A stretch of DNA of 11,087 nt from Candidatus Eiseniibacteriota bacterium (GTDB lineage Bacteria > Eisenbacteria > RBG-16-71-46), in the NCBI GenBank assembly GCA_903921835.1, contig CAIXRL010000220.1, positions 1 through 11,087 of the forward strand. Direction: 5' to 3'. The notes beneath the pieces are model-generated. The model saw only the letters and a list, made by a program, of their open reading frames with translations, ran no database searches and was not told where the DNA came from. Both the position numbers and the translations under genes were made by a program. Shown piece by piece: positions 6,090 through 11,087 of this stretch. Each line of letters opens with the position of its first letter. Position 1 is the first letter of the stretch.

Positions 6090-7568
6090 CTACCGGTGCG
6101 CCCCGGTGCCGGTCAGCTCGGGAGCGGTGCGGCGGTACTCGGCGAAGATCTCGGACAGCCGCTGCGCGTCGGCCATGATGCGCGCCGGCTCGGTGCCGTC
6201 GGCGAACGGCAGGATGCGGCCGTCCTCCTTCAGGATCCGCCCGCTCGCCACCACGGTGTTCACCTCGCTGCCGTCGGCCGCCCAGATCAGGTTCTCCATC
6301 ACGTTGTCGAGCCGCGTGGGGATCATGTTGGGTCGGTCGATGTCGAGCAGGATCCAGTCGGCGCGCCGACCGGGCGCCAGCTCGCCCCGGTCCTGGCGCA
6401 GGTAGCCGGCGGCGACGCTGGTGATCATCTCGAGCAGCTGCTGAGACTTCAGCAGCGTCGCGTCCTGGTGCAGCGCCTTCTGGTACTGCGAGGCGAGCCG
6501 GGCCGCCGCGAGGATGTTCTGGTTGTCGGCCGAGCCCGAGCCGTCGGTCGAGATGGCGACCGGAACGCCGGCGGCCATCATCTCGATGATCGGCGGCATG
6601 CCGGAGCCCAGGATGGTGTTCGCGAGCGGGTTGTGCACGATCTTCGTGCCCGTGCGCGCGAGGATGCCGATGTCGCGCGGCCCGCAGTTCACCTGGTGGG
6701 CGAGCACGGTGTCGGGATCCAGGATGCCGATGGACTCGGCGAACTCGACCTCGGTCATGCCGGGCTCGATCGCCTCGCTGAACCACTTCGTGGTCTTCGG
6801 TTCCTCGGCGCTGTGGATGTGGAACAGCGTGCCGTGATCGCGCGCCCACTTCTTGAGCGGCACCAGCATCGCGCGGCTGTTCGAGAAGAACTGGTCGGGG
6901 CCGGGGCAGAAGCTGGTGTGCGTGAGGCCGGGGATCTTCAGCGCGTCGTCGAGCCGCGCCAGCGCCTGCTCGGGCCTGTCCAGCGCGTCCTTCGTGTAGT
7001 GCCGGTCCTGGCTGCCGATCGCCACGATCATCGTCGTGCCGGCCACCTCGTTCACGTCCGCCAGTTCGCGCACGTGGTACTTGTTGAAGTTGCAGTGGTG
7101 CACCATGCTCGACGTGATGCCGTAGTGGATGTCGCACACGCGCGCCAGCCGGTAGGTGACCAGGTGCGGCGACGAGCCGAGTTCCTGGATGAGGCGCTCG
7201 CGTTCGGTGTTCATGAAGCGCGTGAAGGGATTGACCGCGTGATCGAGCCAGTCGGTGAGCGGCTCGTCCTTGGCGATGCCGATGAGCGGCTGCTCGTGGT
7301 CGTGACCGTGCGCCTTGACGAACGCCGGCATCAGGATCCCGCGCAGCTTCGGAACGTCGTCGCTGCCCAGCTTGCCGCCGATCACGCGCAGCGGGCTGCC
7401 GCACTTCTCGCGGAGCCGCTTCGCGGTTTCAGGCGTCCACGCGCCGGTCTGGACGATCCTGGCGCCCTCGGTGAGGACGTAGCCGTCCGCGATGCGCAGC
7501 GTGCGGTCGGGAGCGGCAAGCGGGAGCAGGAACTCCGCGCGGCAGAGGAGGAAGTTCTCGGGGGTCAT
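6090..7568 (-). CDS. Metal-dependent amidohydrolase / deaminase (SsnA-AtzA superfamily)
   Basis: 492 residues, start ATG at 7568. The start is supported by AAGGAG 7 nt upstream and an ATGA overlap with the hydroxylase stop; an earlier start at 7643 would run into that gene. The metal-binding residues of the amidohydrolase superfamily are present in order: H87 and H89 in AHGHDHE, H252 in HIHSAEE (Glu255 is the likely catalytic acid), H291 in LAHQVN, and D342 in STDGSG. The C-terminus (ELAPGRRADWILLD ... VASGRIL) closes the composite beta domain typical of cyclic deaminases. It should open or deaminate an N-heterocycle in the cytoplasm. Its place in the operon parallels ssnA next to xdhD in E. 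coli, where the region is linked to purine use. It is longer than SsnA as I remember it (about 440), mostly through an expanded N-terminal part before HxH. Substrate unproven; guanine- or oxopurine-like is a guess. Confidence 0.85.
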   Translation of the reverse strand: MTPENFLLCRAEFLLPLAAPDRTLRIADGYVLTEGARIVQTGAWTPETAKRLREKCGSPLRVIGGKLGSDDVPKLRGILMPAFVKAHGHDHEQPLIGIAKDEPLTDWLDHAVNPFTRFMNTERERLIQELGSSPHLVTYRLARVCDIHYGITSSMVHHCNFNKYHVRELADVNEVAGTTMIVAIGSQDRHYTKDALDRPEQALARLDDALKIPGLTHTSFCPGPDQFFSNSRAMLVPLKKWARDHGTLFHIHSAEEPKTTKWFSEAIEPGMTEVEFAESIGILDPDTVLAHQVNCGPRDIGILARTGTKIVHNPLANTILGSGMPPIIEMMAAGVPVAISTDGSGSADNQNILAAARLASQYQKALHQDATLLKSQQLLEMITSVAAGYLRQDRGELAPGRRADWILLDIDRPNMIPTRLDNVMENLIWAADGSEVNTVVASGRILKEDGRILPFADGTEPARIMADAQRLSEIFAEYRRTAPELTGTGAHR

Positions 7569-10447
7569 CGGGTTGCTCCTTGCGGGATCCTGCCGAGGGC
7601 GCGCAGGACCTTCTCGGCGGTGAAGGGCCAGCTGCGCATCCACACGCCGGTGGCGTCGTGGATCGCGGCGGCGATGGCGGGTGCGGCGCCGTTGCAGGCG
7701 ATCTCGGAGATCGACTTGCCGCCGAACGGGCCGTACGGGTCGGTGGTTTCGACGAGCACGGCGCGGAAGTCGTCCGGCAGGTCGTTGATCATGGGGACCT
7801 TGTAGTCGCGCAGCGTCGCGTTGGTGCAGCGCCCCTTCTCGTCGAGGCAGACCTCCTCGAACAGCGAGTGACCGATGGTCTTGAGCGCGCCGCCGTACAT
7901 CTGGCCCAGCGCCAGCTCGGGGTTGATCGGGGTGCCGCAGTCCTGCAGCGAGTAGTACTTCTGCAGCTTCACCTCGCCGGTGCGCGTGTTCACGGCCGCC
8001 TGCACGTAGTGCGCGCCGTAGGGGAACGCCGCCTTGTCAGTGGTGAAGCACGCGGAGGCGGTGAGCTGCCCCGCGCCGGTGCCGGAGACCGTGTGGCGGT
8101 AGATCTCGGCGTACGTCACCGAGCCCGTGCGGCCGCGCACGGTGGAGGGGTGCGCCAGCTCGAGGTCCCCGACCGGCTCGCCGAGCATGCGCGCCGCCGT
8201 CTCGAGCAGGCGCTCCTTCATGCCCCGCGCCGCGTTGAGCGCCGCGTTGCCGGTGAAGAACGTGCCGCTGGAGGCGTAGGCGCCGTCGTCGTAGGGCGTC
8301 ACGTCGGTGTCGGCGACGATGAGCGAGATGTCGGCGATCTCGGTGCACAGGCACTCGGCCGCGAGCTTGGCGATCAGCGTGTCGAGGCCCGTGCCCAGGT
8401 CCGTGCCGCCCGAGAGCAGCATGAACGTGCCGTCCCCGAGAAGCGTGACGGTGGCGTTGGACGAGTCGATGCCCGGCAGGCCGGAGCCCTGCTGGATCAT
8501 GGCGACGCCCTTGCCGATCTTCACGTCCGGGTCGTCGCTCTGGACGCGCGTGCCCCACTCGATCAGCGCGGCGCCCTGCTCGAGCGCGGGGCCCAGGCCG
8601 CAGCTCTCGACCAGCGACGCGATGCCCTCGCGGCCCTCGCCCAGGCAGCGCATGATCTCGAGCATGACGCCCTCGCGCACGCGGTTCTTCTCGAGCAGCG
8701 CGAGCGGGTCCATGCCCAGTTCCTTCGCCAGCTCCGCGCACGCCATCTGCACCGCGTACGAGCCCTGGGGCGCGCCGTAGCCCTGGTAGGCGCCGCATGG
8801 CGGGATGTTGGAGTAGTAGGTCTCGACCTCGAAGCGCACGTTCTCGCACAGGAGCAGCGGCAGGCTCTTGCTGCATGCGTTCATGGGCACCGTGAGGCAG
8901 TGGGCGCCGTAGGGGCCGGTGTTGGCGAGCACGCGCATCTTCACCGCGGTGAGCGTGCCGTCGCGCTTCGCGCCCAGCCTCATCGAGATCTGCATCGGGT
9001 GGCGCGTGCGCGAGGCGATGAACTCCTCCTCGCGCGTGTAGCGGTAGAGCACGGGGCGGCCCGTGACCCACGTGGCCCACGCCGCGACCTCCTCCAGCAC
9101 GATGTCCTGCTTGGCGCCGAAACCGCCGCCCACGCGCTCCTTGATCACGCGCACCTGGTTCTCGCGGATGCCCAGCACGTTCGCGACGATGCGCCGCACG
9201 TGCCACGGCACCTGCGTCGCGGCGTGGATGACGAGCCGCTCGCCGTCCATGCGGGTGTAGACCACGTGCGGCTCGAGCGGCGTGCACTGCACCTGCGTGG
9301 TCTCGTACTCGCGCTCCAGCACGACGTCCGCCTCGGCGAAGCCGCGGTCGATGTCGCCGATGCCGCCCGAGACGCTGGCCGCCAGGTTGCGGCGCGGGTC
9401 GCCGTGGATCGGGAACGGGTAGATGACGCGCCCGTCGCGGGGATCGGCCTGCGAGTTGTCCAGGTCGGCCGGCGCGCCGACCATGAACTCGATGATGCCG
9501 TTGTGCAGTACCGGCGCGCCAGGCGCGGCGGCGGCCTCGATGGACAGCACGGGCTCCAGCACCTCGTACTCGACCTTGATCAGGCTCAGCGCCTGCTCCG
9601 CGATCTCCAGCGTCTCCGCCACCACGGCCGCGACGCGGTCACCGACGTGCAGCATCTTCTCGCCGAACATCCTGCGGTCGTAGGGGGACGGCTCGGGGAA
9701 GCCCTGCCCGGCCTGGTTGTAGTAGACGTCGGGCCCGTTCTCGTGCGTCACGACCAGCACGACGCCGGGCAGCGCCTGCGCGCGGCGCGTGTCGATGCGC
9801 TTGATGTAGGCGTGGGCGTGCGGCGAGCCGAGCACCTTGAGATGGCAGGCGTCGGGCGCGACCATGTCCTCGACGAACGACTTCTCCGCGCGCGCCAGCC
9901 GCGAGCCGTCCACCTTGCGCGCGGCCTTGCCCACGAGCCGCAGGTCGTCGCGGAACTCCTGCCCGATCGGCGCGGCCTGCAGCGGGTCCTCGAGCCGGCG
10001 CACGGCCAGCTCGACGGCCTTGAACATCTGCTCGTAGCCGGTGCAGCGGCAGAACACGCTCGAGAGCGCGTCGCGCACCTGCTCGCGCGTGGGGGCCGCC
10101 TTCCGCTGGAGCAGCGACTCCGTGGCGAGCAGCAGCGCGGGCGTGCAGTAGCCGCACTGCACGACGCCGGAATCGATGAACGCCGTCTGGATCGCGGACA
10201 GCTCGCGGTTCTTCGCCATGTGCTCGACGGTGTGGAGCTTCCTGCCGTCGATCTGCGCGGCGACGAGCAGGCACGAGTTGACCGTGCGCCCGTCGAGGAT
10301 GATCGAGCACGCGCCGCACTGGCCGGCGCCCTCGCAGCCGTTGCGCACCGAGAGGATGCGCTCGCGGCGCAGCAGGTCGCGCACGCGCTCGCCGGGCCCG
10401 GCCTCGAACGTGCGGCGCACGCCGTTGAGCGTGATGTTGATCTTCAT
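7565..10447 (-). CDS. xdhD: Molybdenum hydroxylase large subunit, [2Fe-2S] plus Mo-cofactor domains fused (XdhD type, selenium-dependent class)
   Basis: 960 residues, start ATG at 10447, preceded by AAGGGAG at 7-nt spacing and overlapping the FAD-subunit stop as ATGA. Residues 1-80 form a plant-type ferredoxin domain with C38, C44, C47 and C59. A second [2Fe-2S] domain has C98/C101 (CGYC) and C133/C135 (CRC). The Mo-binding part (about 170-960) has QVQCTPLEPH (385-394), RVGGGFGAKQ (438-447), GAYQGYGAPQ (552-561) and the late GGKSISE, whose Glu915 aligns with the catalytic base of xanthine dehydrogenases. This architecture, with a separate FAD subunit and yqeB/yqeC neighbours, matches the XdhD class that uses a labile selenium ligand rather than encoded selenocysteine; there is no in-frame TGA. 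It would hydroxylate a heterocycle in the cytoplasm. Gln555 stands where xanthine oxidases have Arg, so the substrate may not be xanthine. E. coli XdhD is nearly the same length. Confidence 0.92.
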   Translation of the reverse strand: MKINITLNGVRRTFEAGPGERVRDLLRRERILSVRNGCEGAGQCGACSIILDGRTVNSCLLVAAQIDGRKLHTVEHMAKNRELSAIQTAFIDSGVVQCGYCTPALLLATESLLQRKAAPTREQVRDALSSVFCRCTGYEQMFKAVELAVRRLEDPLQAAPIGQEFRDDLRLVGKAARKVDGSRLARAEKSFVEDMVAPDACHLKVLGSPHAHAYIKRIDTRRAQALPGVVLVVTHENGPDVYYNQAGQGFPEPSPYDRRMFGEKMLHVGDRVAAVVAETLEIAEQALSLIKVEYEVLEPVLSIEAAAAPGAPVLHNGIIEFMVGAPADLDNSQADPRDGRVIYPFPIHGDPRRNLAASVSGGIGDIDRGFAEADVVLEREYETTQVQCTPLEPHVVYTRMDGERLVIHAATQVPWHVRRIVANVLGIRENQVRVIKERVGGGFGAKQDIVLEEVAAWATWVTGRPVLYRYTREEEFIASRTRHPMQISMRLGAKRDGTLTAVKMRVLANTGPYGAHCLTVPMNACSKSLPLLLCENVRFEVETYYSNIPPCGAYQGYGAPQGSYAVQMACAELAKELGMDPLALLEKNRVREGVMLEIMRCLGEGREGIASLVESCGLGPALEQGAALIEWGTRVQSDDPDVKIGKGVAMIQQGSGLPGIDSSNATVTLLGDGTFMLLSGGTDLGTGLDTLIAKLAAECLCTEIADISLIVADTDVTPYDDGAYASSGTFFTGNAALNAARGMKERLLETAARMLGEPVGDLELAHPSTVRGRTGSVTYAEIYRHTVSGTGAGQLTASACFTTDKAAFPYGAHYVQAAVNTRTGEVKLQKYYSLQDCGTPINPELALGQMYGGALKTIGHSLFEEVCLDEKGRCTNATLRDYKVPMINDLPDDFRAVLVETTDPYGPFGGKSISEIACNGAAPAIAAAIHDATGVWMRSWPFTAEKVLRALGRIPQGATR
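7576..7581 (-). promoter_or_regulatory. Shine-Dalgarno AAGGAG deciding the ATG start at 7568
   Basis: AAGGAG lies 7 nt before the ATG and within the final codons of the hydroxylase gene. It selects this start over the upstream in-frame ATG at 7643. Confidence 0.75.
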
Positions 10448-11087
10448 GAGCGGGCTCCCTTCGCCGCGATCGCATCGCGGAACGCGAGCGCGACGAGCGC
10501 GCCGGCTTCGTACTTGCGCAGCGCGGCGCTGCCGTTGGACGACGGTGCGGGCCTGAGCGGGCGGCTGACCAGCGCCTGCAGCGTGTCGGCGTCCGGGAGC
10601 GGCCTGCCCTCGAGGGCGTCCTCGGCGGCGCTTGCGCGCACGACGTGCGGCTCGACGCCGCCGATGGCGATCACCGCGTCGCGCACGATGCCCCGCGTGA
10701 TCGTCGCGGCGACCGCGACGCTGACCATGGAGTAGGCGTTGGCCGAGCCGCGCACGTTGCGCACGGCCGCGACGCGTCCCGCGCCGGCGAGCGGCAGCAG
10801 GATCGTGGTGATGAGCCCGGGCACGGGCTTCGCGACGTAGTCCTCGACCCGCACGGTCTTCGACGGGCCCTGCCCTGCGAGGACGAGCTTCGCACCGAGC
10901 GCGACCAGCATCGGCAGCACGTCGCTCTGGGGCAGGTTGCACGCCACGTGACCGCCGAGGGTCGCGGCGTTGCGGATGTTGCGGGCGACGATCTGCGCGC
11001 CGGCCGTCCGCAGCGCCGCGGGGACCTTGCGGTCGTCCACGAGCTGCTGGAGCGTGCAGCACGCGCCGATCGCGATCACGCGCGCGC
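10444..11087 (-). CDS. FAD-binding subunit of the molybdenum hydroxylase (5' end cut off by the window)
   Basis: 213 residues are visible, and the frame is open at the right edge. Family members are usually about 260-290 residues, so roughly the first 50-70 are missing. A GTG at 11079 is inside the conserved VIAIGACCTLQQL segment and is not the real start. Numbering from the first visible residue, RNIRNAATLGGHVACN (35-50) is the FAD-pyrophosphate-binding region of CoxM/XdhB/YgfM-type flavoproteins. QSDVLPMLVALGA follows, then a C-terminal CO-dehydrogenase flavoprotein-like domain starting near VRNVRGSANAYSMV. The subunit would carry electrons from the two iron-sulfur clusters of the next gene's product to NAD+ or another acceptor. 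Its stop overlaps the hydroxylase start by 4 bp, so the two subunits are probably made in equal amounts. The promoter lies outside the window. Confidence 0.9.
   Translation of the reverse strand, partial: ARVIAIGACCTLQQLVDDRKVPAALRTAGAQIVARNIRNAATLGGHVACNLPQSDVLPMLVALGAKLVLAGQGPSKTVRVEDYVAKPVPGLITTILLPLAGAGRVAAVRNVRGSANAYSMVSVAVAATITRGIVRDAVIAIGGVEPHVVRASAAEDALEGRPLPDADTLQALVSRPLRPAPSSNGSAALRKYEAGALVALAFRDAIAAKGARS
10455..10461 (-). promoter_or_regulatory. Shine-Dalgarno AAGGGAG deciding the ATG start at 10447
   Basis: AAGGGAG lies 7 nt upstream of the ATG inside the end of the FAD-subunit gene. The hydroxylase frame is open further upstream, but this site and the ferredoxin domain beginning MKINITLNG fix the true start. 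Confidence 0.75.

Noticed and set aside
4567..6405. Plus-strand open frame of 612 codons opposite mocA-yqeB
   Set aside because: Spans two real gene boundaries on the other strand and shows no family features. Antisense shadow.
6096..7805. Plus-strand open frame of 569 codons opposite the amidohydrolase
   Set aside because: Low-complexity Arg/Val/His/Leu-rich translation, no start context and no domain. Antisense shadow.
7565..10447. Possible selenocysteine-encoding TGA in the hydroxylase
   Set aside because: The frame has no internal TGA. The selenium in this class is a labile cofactor ligand, not selenocysteine.
7580..10735. Plus-strand open frame of 1051 codons opposite the hydroxylase
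   Set aside because: It is rich in Arg, Ala, His, Val and Leu with no recognisable motif, and lies exactly antisense to a well-supported enzyme gene. It is a by-product of GC-rich third positions.
10448..11062. N-terminal extension of the hydroxylase to about 1165 residues
   Set aside because: The extra part is out of frame with, and overlaps, the FAD subunit. The start at 10447 has an SD and leads straight into the ferredoxin domain.

Overview
The window is GC-rich and tightly packed. All seven convincing genes are on the minus strand, so transcription runs from right to left. Two secreted proteins carry a TonB_C-like domain, which suggests a diderm (Gram-negative-type) bacterium. Base composition and the mix of genes would fit an environmental lineage such as Eisenbacteria, Krumholzibacteriota or a myxobacterium-like group. 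That placement is inference, and the sequence does not settle it.

Right part (3927-11087): a five-gene block for a selenium-dependent molybdenum hydroxylase. In transcription order it holds an FAD-binding subunit (cut by the right edge), a large subunit fusing [2Fe-2S] and molybdopterin domains (XdhD type), a metal-dependent amidohydrolase of the SsnA/AtzA kind, a fusion of a MocA-like nucleotidyltransferase with YqeB, and YqeC. Two junctions are 4-bp ATGA overlaps, one is a 5-nt gap and one is a 20-bp overlap, so this is almost certainly one operon. The same families sit together in the E. coli ygfK-ssnA-ygfM-xdhD / yqeB-yqeC-ygfJ region. Together they would hydroxylate a purine-like or other N-heterocyclic substrate, hydrolyse or deaminate a related compound, and mature the Mo cofactor of the hydroxylase.

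Middle part (2208-3847): two tandem, translationally coupled paralogues of about 270 residues. Each has a signal peptide, a beta-rich middle and a C-terminal TonB_C-like domain, but no proline-rich spacer. Their function is unknown. A 79-nt gap after yqeC contains a 14-nt imperfect palindrome and no clear promoter.

Left part (1-2026): the 5' portion of a secreted GH13 alpha-amylase-family glycosidase, running off the left edge. It keeps the catalytic Asp/Glu/Asp but has lost the usual Asn-His of conserved region I. After a proline-rich linker comes an unrecognised extra C-terminal region. The 181-nt gap before it holds only a weak promoter candidate.

I saw no rRNA, tRNA, CRISPR, insertion sequence or integrase. 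The long plus-strand frames opposite these genes are antisense shadows caused by GC-rich codon use.
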